Source: Anaerostipes rhamnosivorans
GTDB taxonomy: Bacteria > Bacillota > Clostridia > Lachnospirales > Lachnospiraceae
NCBI RefSeq assembly: GCF_005280655.1
Contig: NZ_CP040058.1
Coordinates: 529,001-593,000, forward strand
Direction of reading: 5' to 3'
Length of the DNA stretch: 64,000 nucleotides
Part shown: positions 18,057 through 26,655 of the stretch, in pieces
Layout: each line of letters begins with the position of its first letter
Numbering within the stretch: position 1 is the stretch's first letter
Notes under the pieces: generated by a model
What the model was told of the DNA's origin: nothing
Seen by the model: only the letters and a program-made list of their open reading frames with translations
Database searches by the model: none
Position numbers and translations under genes: made by a program

Positions 18057-18840
18057 GGCCGTCCATGAGCTCCATCATTTGGATGCTATGGCCTCAGGAG
18101 ACGGATGGATCAACAGGATCCATCCCCTTTGCAAGCTGTTGGTGACGGTCTGGTACATCGCTCTTACCATGTCATTTCAGGTTTATGATCTGACAGGAAC
18201 CTTGAGTATGGTCCTTTATCCTCTGACCATGATGACGGCGGGGGGAGTTCCGGTCAGGAGAAGCCTTAAAAAGTTAAAGCCGGTGTTGCTGCTGGTCTGT
18301 GTCGTGGGAATCGCCAATCCCTTTATTGACCGGAGCGTGTTGTTTCAGCTGGGTGCCGTCCCGGTAACGGGAGGGATGGTATCTATGGCTACCCTGATGA
18401 TGAAAGGGGTGTTTGCGGTGCTGGCTTCTTATCTGCTGATCTTGACCACATCTATGGAAAGCATCTGTTATGCCTTGCGCCTGATCCACATCCCCAAAAT
18501 GATGGTGACTATGGTATTGCTCATTTACCGTTACATCATCGTACTGCTCAAAGAAGCAGAACGGATTTCACAGGCATATGCCCTGCGGGCGCCGGACCAG
18601 AAGGGGATCCGTTATCATGCATGGGGCCCGCTGCTGGGACAGCTTTTGCTCAGGAGTATTGACCGGGCCCAGACAGTCTATGAGAGTATGACGCTCAGGG
18701 GATACGACGGCAGCTTTTATCCAGCAGAGAGAAGGAAAGCGGATACAAAGAGTCTGGCTTTTCTGGCAGGATGGATCTGTCTGACTTTTATGCTCAGGTA
18801 TATTCCTGTGTTCAGGCTTATCGGAACAGTATTTGGGTAA
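18040..18840 (+). CDS. larQ: ECF-type transporter transmembrane component, CbiQ-like
   Basis: The 266-residue protein is the T-component of a nickel/cobalt ECF transporter, with about five membrane helices and the coupling blocks ISQAYALRAPDQKG and YESMTLRGYDG that hold the ATPase. It begins at the ATG at 18040 within the last codons of the substrate-binding gene; the longer frame from 17992 is out of the family range. It works with the M-N subunit and the ATPase encoded next. Confidence 0.92.
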   Translation: MSKISEAVHELHHLDAMASGDGWINRIHPLCKLLVTVWYIALTMSFQVYDLTGTLSMVLYPLTMMTAGGVPVRRSLKKLKPVLLLVCVVGIANPFIDRSVLFQLGAVPVTGGMVSMATLMMKGVFAVLASYLLILTTSMESICYALRLIHIPKMMVTMVLLIYRYIIVLLKEAERISQAYALRAPDQKGIRYHAWGPLLGQLLLRSIDRAQTVYESMTLRGYDGSFYPAERRKADTKSLAFLAGWICLTFMLRYIPVFRLIGTVFG

Positions 18841-18854
18841 TCTGTGGAGGGATT

Positions 18855-19601
18855 ATGAACAGTGTAGAATTAAAGGGCCTCACTTTTTCTTATGAAAGGA
18901 AGGCTGCAGAGAACAGAAACAACGTGTTGACTGATATCAGCTTTTCAGCAGCCGAAGGGGAAACGATCGGTTTGATCGGAGCCAACGGAGCAGGGAAGTC
19001 GACCCTTTTGAAACTGCTGGTCGGGCTCCTGGCAGACTACAAGGGAGACATAAAGATTGGCGGGACCAGGGTGGAGAAGAGTTCTCTGGCTCATATCAGG
19101 AGAAAGACAGGGTATGTATTCCAGGACTCGGAAAGCCAGCTTTTTATGTCCACCGTATACGAGGACGTGGCGTTTGCGCCGCGCAATTATGGCCTCTCAG
19201 AGGAAGAGGTAAAAAAACGGACAATCCGTGCGCTGGAAAATGTCCATATGGAACAGATGAAAGAAAAGCAGATCTACAGGCTGTCCGGAGGGCAGAAGAA
19301 GCTGGCCTCCATTGCCACCATCCTGTCCATGGAGCCTGATGTGATCCTGTTAGACGAACCGTCTGTAGCCCTGGACCCGAGAAACAGGAGGAATCTGATC
19401 CGGGTCCTCAATGAACTGCCAGGGACAAAGATCATCGCTTCCCATGACCTGGATTTTATTTATGATACATGCAAAAGGGTTATACTGATTTCAGACGGCA
19501 GGATTACTGCTGACGGGCCGGCAGAAGAATTATTAAAAGACAAAGTACTTCTGGAACACAACGGACTGGAGCTTCCGCTGTCATTTTCCAGAGCACGGTA
19601 A
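18855..19601 (+). CDS. larO: ECF-type transporter ATP-binding protein, CbiO-like
   Basis: The 248-residue ABC ATPase has Walker A GANGAGKSTLL, Q-loop YVFQDSESQLF, signature LSGGQKKLASIA, Walker B VILLDEPSVALDP and switch ASHDLDF. It energises the nickel transporter with the preceding M-N and Q subunits. It starts at 18855 after GTGGAGGG, 14 bases after larQ. The signature reads LSGGQKK, normal for CbiO. Confidence 0.93.
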   Translation: MNSVELKGLTFSYERKAAENRNNVLTDISFSAAEGETIGLIGANGAGKSTLLKLLVGLLADYKGDIKIGGTRVEKSSLAHIRRKTGYVFQDSESQLFMSTVYEDVAFAPRNYGLSEEEVKKRTIRALENVHMEQMKEKQIYRLSGGQKKLASIATILSMEPDVILLDEPSVALDPRNRRNLIRVLNELPGTKIIASHDLDFIYDTCKRVILISDGRITADGPAEELLKDKVLLEHNGLELPLSFSRAR

Positions 19602-19614
19602 GGAGGAATAAATC

Positions 19615-20010
19615 ATGACCATAGCAGAGGTGAGCAAAAGGTACGATATTTCCGCAGATACGCTGCGGTACTACGAGAGAATCGGGCTGATCCCGCCCGT
19701 TCCGAGAAAGCCTAACGGTATCAGGGATTATGATGAGGAATCCTGCCAGTGGGTGGGGCTGATGAAGTGTATGAGGAAAGCAGGAGTCCAGATCGAGGCA
19801 CTGATCGAGTACGTGGAGCTGTTCCGGCAGGGGGATGAGACCATCAGTGCAAGGAAAGACATTCTCGTGGAACAGAGGAGACGCCTTGTTCAGAAAATGG
19901 ACGACATGCAGGAAACTCTGGAGCGTTTGAACTATAAGATCGAGAAGTACGAACAGGGAAAGATGACGGTGAAACATCAGCTTCAGGAGAAGAAGAAACA
20001 AAAGGAATGA
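19615..20010 (+). CDS. MerR-family regulator of AdhR/NmlR type
   Basis: The 131-residue protein has a MerR winged helix (EVSKRYDISADTLRYYERIGL, IRDYDEESC) and a long dimerisation coiled coil rich in Glu and Lys. Cys52 falls at the position of the thiol sensor in Bacillus AdhR, which answers aldehydes; Cys44 is also present. There is no promoter just upstream, so it is probably the last gene of the operon that starts at 13060. It is the natural candidate to bind the dyads at 12971-12990 and 2351-2370, both in front of aldo/keto reductases. Confidence 0.85.
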   Translation: MTIAEVSKRYDISADTLRYYERIGLIPPVPRKPNGIRDYDEESCQWVGLMKCMRKAGVQIEALIEYVELFRQGDETISARKDILVEQRRRLVQKMDDMQETLERLNYKIEKYEQGKMTVKHQLQEKKKQKE

Positions 20011-20044
20011 CCGATAAAGTGACCGATAAAGAGAATATAGGAGA

Positions 20045-20077
20045 AGGCTGCCGATATCAAATTCGGCAGCCTGTTTT
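20045..20077 (+). terminator. Terminator of the AKR-lar-merR operon
   Basis: AGGCTGCCGAT pairs with ATTCGGCAGCCT around a short loop and is followed by GTTTT. It lies 35 bases after the merR stop and before the convergent gene. Confidence 0.8.
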
Positions 20078-20101
20078 GATTATGGAAAATATCTACAAAT
20101 T

Positions 20102-23100
20102 TTATTGCTGTACCTCTGTTTTCTCACAGATACACAGAAAAGAAAAGTTGTCCGCAGTCCGCTCAACCGGCCTGGCATCCAGTGTGATTCCGATGGTGCT
20201 GTTTTCAGGCAGACAGATCTGCAGGGAGGTGCTATAAGCAGTGCGGCAGTCCATGGCATGTAAAAGTTTCTCTTTTACATCCTGTATCTGTGGTTCATCA
20301 GAACAGAAAAAAGCTTGCCCGGTGAGAGCTTGTTCCAGCGTCTGGAGAGTATACCCGTATTGCTCAAAGAAGCCTGTAGAAAGCAGCTTGAACTTAATGT
20401 CTCCATTTTCTACCCCAAGCAGGGAGACACTCTCAGGGAGATACTCCAGCAGATGTTCCATCTGGCTGCGGAGGCTGACTGATTCGGAGATATCCATGAT
20501 CACTCCCTGCAAAAACCGTTTTCCCTGATATTTCATGTATTTGCTCTGATCAACGATCCATATGTATCCATGTTTGCTGAGCATCCGGTATTCAAGATTC
20601 GTGCTCTCATCTTTTTGTTCAAGCTCTACTACGCCGTTTGAAACGAGAGCACGGTCATCAGGATGTACCATGTTCATAAACTTGTTGTCAAAGCGGTCCT
20701 GAATTTCTTCTCGGGTGTAACCGAAAATCTGTAAAAACCGGTTACTCACATAGAGGAATTCAAAACCAGGCGTGTCGGCACACCGATGATAGCCACCCGG
20801 CATGTCATTATTTAAAAAAACCAGCTCCTTGTTCTTGCGCATGAGCATACTGTTCCGTTCGGCCAGCTGAAGCTGTACACCCATAGGTTCTGAAATATCC
20901 GTACATGCGCTGATAATGGCAAGCCGTCCGTCCTCAGCCTCGATCACTTTGCCTTTGTCCAAGGTCCAGAACCAGGTGCCGTCCTTTTTCGGCATCCGGT
21001 AGGTGGTCGTATATTCAAGCCCGGCATAGTATTCCGGACCGATATCCTTGGCAACCTGCTCCCGGTCATCGGGATGGATCGTGTTGATGACCTTGCCATC
21101 AATCGCCCTCTCAAGCTCTTCAAAGGAATCGTAATCCAGCAGCCGCACCATCTCGTGGTTGGCAAAGTAAAGAGGAAAACCGTCTTCGCAGTAGCCGCCG
21201 ATCATACCGCCGGGGGACATCTGGGCAAAAATAGAGGCAGCGGTACGCCGGTTATCTTCTGTGAGTTTCATAAAGGAAGGGTCGTTTTCCGAGATATGGA
21301 CAACCGCTGAGAGTGCCCGCTGAGACGCAGCCAGCCTCTGTTCTCTGAGCTTCTGCTCCGTTACGTCGCTTACAGAACCATAGTACAGCCTTTGGTCGTC
21401 CTGTTCTTTCAGCAGATAAACATGCATATGCAGCCAGATGGTATCCCCATTGTCCTTGAGACGGCGCACGTCGGTTTCTGCCCCGTTTAATATGCTGCAG
21501 TCAGCACGGTCAAACAGATCGAAAACGGCTTCATGGTCTGCTTTATAAATACTTTCAATAATGGATTGGCGCTGTTCTTCGAGATCCACAGAGTTGGTCC
21601 CTGTGATCTTAAAGTACTGTTCGTTGGCCCGCACCAGCTCCACCTTTTTTCCGTGAACATTGTAGAAGGCAACACCGCCCATGATATTGTTGAGCAGGGT
21701 CTCACTGAACACATTCTCATTTAACAGTTCTTTGATGTGCAGGCGTTCCAGCTGGCGGGCTTTGATACCCCGAAGATCCAGATTGTTTTCATCCGCGAGG
21801 AGAGGCTCAAACACTTTCATAGGCATAGGATGATAAAAGTAATAACCCTGGCCGTAGGTACATCCCATATCCAGGAGATAATTCATCTGTTCTTTTGTTT
21901 CTACACCCTCTGCTATGATCTTAAGTCCCATAAAGCGGGCCATACTGATAATGGCTTCCAGGATGCCGTAGCCTTTTCCCGCACTCTGCTCGTCCATCTC
22001 AAGAAACTTCATATCAATTTTCAGCACATCCACATTTACATCCTTGAGCATATTTAAGGAGGAATAACCGCTGCCGAAATCATCCATCAGCACAGTAAAT
22101 CCAGAGGCACGGAGCTTTACGATGGTGTCATTGATCAGTTCGTATTCTTCCGCGTAGGCGCTCTCTGTGATTTCAATTTCTATGAGGCTTTGATCCAGGC
22201 TGTATTTTTGGACCAGATCCTGAAACGTCTTTACAATGTCCAGAGAGTAGATATCAACTCTGGAAACATTGACAGAGATGGGGATGGCTTTGTGTCCCAG
22301 GTCGATCCAATGCCTAACGGACCTGCACACCAGATCCCACACATAGAGATCCAGATTAGTGATAAATCCATTGCGTTCCAGCAAAGGGATAAAATCGCCC
22401 GGAGGGATCATGCCGCGCTGCGGATGAATCCAACGCACCAGGGATTCCAGGCCGATGATCTTACCGGTGGCCATGTTGCATTTCGGCTGAGCATAAAAAG
22501 TGAATTCTTCTTGTTCCAGTGCATGCTGGATCTCAGAAAGAAGAATGTGGTTGTTTTTCATCTTCTGCATCATACGGCTGTCATACCGGCAGGACCGTTG
22601 ATTGTAATTTCCTTTGACGGAAGACATGGCGATCGCTGCCCGATCATACATGGTCCTGACAGGGGTATGGCAGTCTGAGATGCTGTACAGGCCAAAAGCA
22701 GGAAGAAAACCTACATTGCCCTGATAATTTTTTATATATCCCATGATCTGATGCTGAAGGCGGGCAATCGAAGCATGGTCATCGGGAAGAATGATACAGA
22801 AATCATCATCTCCCATATAACCTGCGATCCCTCCGTGTTCATTCTGCGCATTTTTAAGATGGCTGCCGATGTCGATTAGGAATTGGTCACCGGCTTTCTG
22901 CCCGTACCATTCATTAAAAAGTTTGAAATGCTCTATATCGATGGCCATCAGACAATAGGGCTTGTCACCCGAATGCTTAAGAAATTCACTGGCCTTTTGA
23001 AGGAAAATATTTTTTCTGTACAAGCCGGTCAGATAGTCAATGGAATTGGATGGTTTTATTTTACTGTCCTGAGAGACCAAACTGCTTAACTCTTTTTGCT

Positions 23101-23800
23101 TCTGTTCTTGGATATCCTGGACAAAACAAAAAATAATCTCATCGCCGTTCTCGCTGTGTCTGATTGGGACTGCGGTCTGGGAAACCCAGCAGTAACTGCC
23201 GTCAGTTTTTTTCTTTCGGAACTGTCCAAGCAGCAAGGGGGAAGGGGTAGCATCCTCCAGCCGTTCTGCAATGGTATCTAGATTCCAAAAATCCAGAAAA
23301 GCAGCGGTGTCCTCAGAGTGGATCATATGGCGGGCTGTATCCTTAAGCAGTTCTGACAGAGACCCATCTTCTGCTAAATTGACATATTTATTAGACCTAT
23401 GATACAGGGTCTTGTAGGTATTTTTTGTTAGGTTTAGTTCAAAAAGTTCGTCATAAGTAGACAGATCGGTTAGGTTATAAAACAGATTTTTATTCCCCTC
23501 ATAAATCGATCTGGACAGGAGTACATGGCAGACTCCGGCATCGGGCCAGCTGATCGTACCAGTATTTACTTCCACCCATTGATTCAGCTTTTTGTTATAA
23601 AACAGAGTGCTTTCATTGTCCGGTACATTCAGAGGGCAGCCGCAGCAGGGGGAATCTTCCGCACAAAAAGTCTCATAACAGATATCACCGCAGCAGATCT
23701 CGGGAAAAATCTGTTGAAGTTCTCTGTTAAAGTGAACAATTCTGTAATTTTGGTCAATAATATAGATACTGGTTTCAGAAGTAAAATTTTTTGGATTCAT
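20102..23800 (-). CDS. Multi-PAS sensor with degenerate GGDEF and EAL phosphodiesterase domain
   Basis: The protein (about 1232 residues from the ATG at 23800, preceded by AGGAACAGG) has a Cys-rich PAS-like region (1-100: CCGDICYETFCAED), a second PAS (about 130-240), GGDEF (about 257-420), EAL (about 425-680), then three or four more PAS domains to the end. The GGDEF motif reads MGDDDF, so cyclase activity is doubtful. The EAL domain has ESLVRW in place of EAL but keeps NVSRVD, EITES, DDFGSGYSS, KIDMKF and AEGVET. Cyclic-di-GMP breakdown or sensing is likely. The longer frame starts at a GTG (23839) without a ribosome site. Confidence 0.88.
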   Translation of the reverse strand: MNPKNFTSETSIYIIDQNYRIVHFNRELQQIFPEICCGDICYETFCAEDSPCCGCPLNVPDNESTLFYNKKLNQWVEVNTGTISWPDAGVCHVLLSRSIYEGNKNLFYNLTDLSTYDELFELNLTKNTYKTLYHRSNKYVNLAEDGSLSELLKDTARHMIHSEDTAAFLDFWNLDTIAERLEDATPSPLLLGQFRKKKTDGSYCWVSQTAVPIRHSENGDEIIFCFVQDIQEQKQKELSSLVSQDSKIKPSNSIDYLTGLYRKNIFLQKASEFLKHSGDKPYCLMAIDIEHFKLFNEWYGQKAGDQFLIDIGSHLKNAQNEHGGIAGYMGDDDFCIILPDDHASIARLQHQIMGYIKNYQGNVGFLPAFGLYSISDCHTPVRTMYDRAAIAMSSVKGNYNQRSCRYDSRMMQKMKNNHILLSEIQHALEQEEFTFYAQPKCNMATGKIIGLESLVRWIHPQRGMIPPGDFIPLLERNGFITNLDLYVWDLVCRSVRHWIDLGHKAIPISVNVSRVDIYSLDIVKTFQDLVQKYSLDQSLIEIEITESAYAEEYELINDTIVKLRASGFTVLMDDFGSGYSSLNMLKDVNVDVLKIDMKFLEMDEQSAGKGYGILEAIISMARFMGLKIIAEGVETKEQMNYLLDMGCTYGQGYYFYHPMPMKVFEPLLADENNLDLRGIKARQLERLHIKELLNENVFSETLLNNIMGGVAFYNVHGKKVELVRANEQYFKITGTNSVDLEEQRQSIIESIYKADHEAVFDLFDRADCSILNGAETDVRRLKDNGDTIWLHMHVYLLKEQDDQRLYYGSVSDVTEQKLREQRLAASQRALSAVVHISENDPSFMKLTEDNRRTAASIFAQMSPGGMIGGYCEDGFPLYFANHEMVRLLDYDSFEELERAIDGKVINTIHPDDREQVAKDIGPEYYAGLEYTTTYRMPKKDGTWFWTLDKGKVIEAEDGRLAIISACTDISEPMGVQLQLAERNSMLMRKNKELVFLNNDMPGGYHRCADTPGFEFLYVSNRFLQIFGYTREEIQDRFDNKFMNMVHPDDRALVSNGVVELEQKDESTNLEYRMLSKHGYIWIVDQSKYMKYQGKRFLQGVIMDISESVSLRSQMEHLLEYLPESVSLLGVENGDIKFKLLSTGFFEQYGYTLQTLEQALTGQAFFCSDEPQIQDVKEKLLHAMDCRTAYSTSLQICLPENSTIGITLDARPVERTADNFSFLCICEKTEVQQ

Positions 23801-23883
23801 ATACCTGTTCCTGTCAGACAACTTCACTATAATTTTCACTACTATTATAGTATTTTTTAGTGAAACCAGTCAATGAAATGTAT

Positions 23884-24366
23884 GACATTTTCCACATGAT
23901 TTCCGTTCGGCTCTTAGAATGCCTCACTCCAATCATGTAGAAAATGGACGTAATGTCTGATGGAGAAGGGCTTCTGTCAAAAAGGAGCAACTTTTCGAAA
24001 GTTATTCACCACTATTTCCGTCGCGCTTTTGAAATGCGCTCCTCCAATAGTGGTAAATAACTTTCGTGGAGCAGCCCCTTTTGACTCACATCAACCTACA
24101 TTTTATATGCCTTCTGATTAGTACAATTCAAAAGAACAACAGCCATCTCCAGCAGACATTACGTCCATTTTCACCAGTTCGGAGGCCTTGCATTCGAAGG
24201 GACGTTAGTTTTTCTTCTTGAAGTAAAGACTCGTAGGCGGTGCGCACTGCGCAGTGAGGCTGTCTGAGCGCCAGCGAGTTCCGAACGGGCCGCCGGAGAG
24301 GCTTTGCTGAAAGTTAGAAAATCTTACGTCCCTGAGACAGCAAGCCGGAGAACTGGTGAAAATGTC
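23884..24366. repeat. Structured mobile repeat, large copy (A), three hairpins
   Basis: The element runs from GACATTTTC to GAAAATGTC and is flanked by AT on both sides. Its inner arms (about GGACGTAATGTCTG.TGGAGA and the complement near 24145-24166) make the whole a large imperfect inverted repeat. Three hairpins are seen: stem 23887-23901 with 23931-23945 (29-nt loop), stem 24001-24016 with 24046-24061 (29-nt loop), and stem 24167-24180 with 24350-24363 (169-nt loop with further nested pairing). Stems differ in sequence, but loops begin TCCG and end CTCC around a small inner stem. No coding frame is supported. It shares long identical stretches with 43538-43719. Confidence 0.85.
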
Positions 24367-24397
24367 ATAGAAATAAGCGAAAAGGGTCAGAAATAAT

Positions 24398-24427
24398 TTG
24401 ACAAAGAGGATGAAGCTGAATTATAAT
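24398..24427 (+). promoter_or_regulatory. Promoter of aspS
   Basis: TTGACA (24398-24403) and TATAAT (24422-24427) with an 18-bp spacer sit right after the structured repeat and directly before the T-box leader. Confidence 0.7.
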
Positions 24428-24433
24428 AATCCA

Positions 24434-24690
24434 AAAAGCGTGAATGAAGAAAAGTAACATAGATTATCGCTTCCAGTGAACGGGAGACAGTGGAAACCCC
24501 GCAGAGTGAATTTATGTGAAGAACACTTCGGAGCTGCAATCTGAACGTCCAAAGGATCAGTAGGTGCGCCGCAGGCTGTGCGTTATTCAGCATACCAGAG
24601 AGGCTGCTTTGGCGGCAAAACAGGTGGTACCGCGGACTTTACAGTTGTTCGTCCTGAAATGAACTTTTAGGATGGGCAGCTTTTTTTGTT
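24434..24690 (+). promoter_or_regulatory. T-box riboswitch leader of aspS, apparent AAC specifier
   Basis: The conserved T-box AGGTGGTACCGCGG lies at 24622-24635. A terminator follows: a 12-bp stem (from GTTGTTCGTCCT to AGGATGGGCAGC, counting G-U pairs) and a run of seven T. Stem I can be drawn with GAAG/CTTC below and ACATA/TATGT above the specifier loop, whose 3' strand reads GAAGAACA. The codon fitting the specifier place is AAC (24522-24524), for asparagine; no GAC is seen there. An uncharged tRNA would stabilise the antiterminator and allow aspS expression. Confidence 0.85.
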
Positions 24691-24743
24691 ACATTAATAA
24701 AAGAATGAATTATGCAAACGATTTGAAGTAAAAGGAGAAAAAA

Positions 24744-26489
24744 ATGTCAGATATGTACCGCAGCAAAACAATGGATCAGATTTCCGAAGGCGATATCGGG
24801 TCCCAGTTAAAGATCGCCGGATGGGTGGAAAACATCCGTGACCACGGCGGAGTGTCATTTATTGATTTAAGAGACATGTACGGTGTGATGCAGGTCGTGT
24901 TAAGAGACGGGGATCTTCTGAAAGATGTAAGGAAGGAAGAATGCCTTTCAATTGAAGGAGTCATTGAAGAACGTGATGAGGAAACCTACAACCCTAAGAT
25001 CCCTACAGGAACCATTGAGCTGGAGGCACACAAGATCAACGTGCTGGGAAAAGTATACACAGACCTGCCGTTTGAGGTGTCAAGTTCCAAGGAAATCCGT
25101 GAGGATGTCCGCCTAAAATACCGTTATTTAGATCTAAGAAACCGCAAAGTAAAAGATAATATCAAGTTCCGGTCGGAAGTCATCAGCTTTCTGAGAAAAA
25201 AGATGGACGATCTTGGATTTATGGAAATCCAGACACCAATTCTCTGTGCATCCTCTCCGGAAGGCGCAAGGGATTATATCGTGCCTTCCAGAAAATATAA
25301 GGGCCAGTTTTATGCACTGCCTCAGGCACCGCAGCAGTATAAGCAGCTCCTGATGGTGTCCGGCATTGACAAATACTATCAAGTGGCACCTTGCTTCAGG
25401 GATGAGGATGCCCGTGCTGACCGTTCTCCGGGAGAGTTCTACCAGCTGGATTTTGAGATGAGCTTTGCGACCCAGGAAGATGTATTTAAGATTGGTGAGG
25501 AAGTTTTAGCTGAGACATTTAAGAAGTTTGCGCCGGAAGGTTCTAGCGTAACAGAGACACCGTTTCCAGTGATCAGCTACGAGCAGGCGATGCTGGAATT
25601 CGGTACAGACAAACCGGACCTGAGAAATCCACTGCGAATTGTGGACGTAACAGACTTTTTCCAGAGATGTACCTTCAAACCGTTCCACGACAAGACTGTG
25701 AGAGCAATCAAGGTCCATGCAAACCTGTCTAAGGGATTCCATGAAAAGCTTCTGAAGTTTGCCCAGTCTATCGGTATGGCAGGTCTTGGATACCTGGAAG
25801 TAAAAGAGGACATGACCTATAAAGGGCCGATCGATAAATTTATCCCGGATGACATGAAGAAAGAGCTGGCTGACACTGCAGCACTTGAGGCCGGAGATGT
25901 GATCTTCTTTATCGCAGCCAGTGAAAAGCTCGCATGCCAGTTTGCAGGACAGATCAGGGATGAGCTTGCGGCACGTCTGGATCTCTGCGAAAAAGACGCA
26001 TACCGCTTCTGTTATATCAACGACTTCCCGATGTACGAGAAGGATGAGGAGACAGGCCAGACTGCCTTCACCCACAATCCATTCTCCATGCCGCAGGGAG
26101 GTTTAGAGGCATTGAATGAAAAGGATCCTCTGGATATCCTGGCTTACCAGTATGATATCGTGTGCAACGGAGTGGAACTGTCCTCCGGAGCCGTGAGAAA
26201 TCATGATCTGGACGTTATGGTCAAAGCATTTGAGATCGCAGGATATAATGAGGAGACACTGAAAGAAAAGTTTGGGGCTCTCTATAATGCGTTCCAGTTC
26301 GGGGCACCTCCTCATGCAGGAATGGCACCTGGAATTGACCGGATGCTCATGCTTTTAAGAAATGAAGAAAATATCCGTGAAGTCATCGCCTTCCCGATGA
26401 GCGGAACTGCACAGGATCTTATGTGCGGGGCTCCGGGAGAAGTGTCAGAGCTTCAGCTTCGTGAGACACATATTAAAGTCAGAGATTAA
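24744..26489 (+). CDS. aspS: Aspartyl-tRNA synthetase
   Basis: The 581-residue class II synthetase has the N-terminal OB anticodon-binding fold (GWVENIRDHGGVSFIDLRD), motif 2 (FRDEDARADRSPGEFYQLDFEMSF), the bacterial GAD insertion domain and motif 3 (GMAPGIDRMLMLL). Length is that of bacterial AspRS. It charges tRNA-Asp; if the cell lacks AsnRS it may also charge tRNA-Asn for the transamidation route, which the T-box specifier hints at. AAAAGGAGAAA precedes the ATG. Confidence 0.95.
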   Translation: MSDMYRSKTMDQISEGDIGSQLKIAGWVENIRDHGGVSFIDLRDMYGVMQVVLRDGDLLKDVRKEECLSIEGVIEERDEETYNPKIPTGTIELEAHKINVLGKVYTDLPFEVSSSKEIREDVRLKYRYLDLRNRKVKDNIKFRSEVISFLRKKMDDLGFMEIQTPILCASSPEGARDYIVPSRKYKGQFYALPQAPQQYKQLLMVSGIDKYYQVAPCFRDEDARADRSPGEFYQLDFEMSFATQEDVFKIGEEVLAETFKKFAPEGSSVTETPFPVISYEQAMLEFGTDKPDLRNPLRIVDVTDFFQRCTFKPFHDKTVRAIKVHANLSKGFHEKLLKFAQSIGMAGLGYLEVKEDMTYKGPIDKFIPDDMKKELADTAALEAGDVIFFIAASEKLACQFAGQIRDELAARLDLCEKDAYRFCYINDFPMYEKDEETGQTAFTHNPFSMPQGGLEALNEKDPLDILAYQYDIVCNGVELSSGAVRNHDLDVMVKAFEIAGYNEETLKEKFGALYNAFQFGAPPHAGMAPGIDRMLMLLRNEENIREVIAFPMSGTAQDLMCGAPGEVSELQLRETHIKVRD

Positions 26490-26496
26490 GTGTGGT

Positions 26497-26555
26497 ATTT
26501 TCCACATGGTTTCCGTTCGGCTTTTAGAATGCCTCACACCAAACATATAAAAAAT
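26497..26555. repeat. Solo hairpin of the structured repeat family (copy C)
   Basis: ATTTTCCACATGGTT and the partly complementary AAACATATAAAAAAT enclose a 29-nt loop that differs from the first loop of copy A at only two positions. It lacks the rest of the element. It sits eight bases after the aspS stop and looks like a decayed remnant. Confidence 0.75.
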
Positions 26556-26573
26556 CTAGAAAGAGTAACGAGT

Positions 26574-26607
26574 AAAGCCGTACATTCAGAAATGAATGTG
26601 CGGCTTT
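26574..26607 (+). terminator. Terminator after aspS
   Basis: AAAGCCG-T-ACATTC pairs with GAATGT-G-CGGCTTT around a six-base loop, followed by CTGC rather than a pure T run. The strong stem supports a terminator between aspS and the TerC-like gene. Confidence 0.65.
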
Positions 26608-26655
26608 CTGCATATAAATGGTAAATGAATAAGCAATTTACGGGAGGAAGCCTTT

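Noticed and set aside
22190..22678. Plus-strand open frame of 162 codons within the GGDEF/EAL gene
   Set aside because: It is the shadow of the EAL-coding strand and shows no ribosome site or protein family.
24001..24061. Integron attC site
   Set aside because: The hairpin lacks the attC core (GTTRRRY) and no integrase or gene cassettes are seen.
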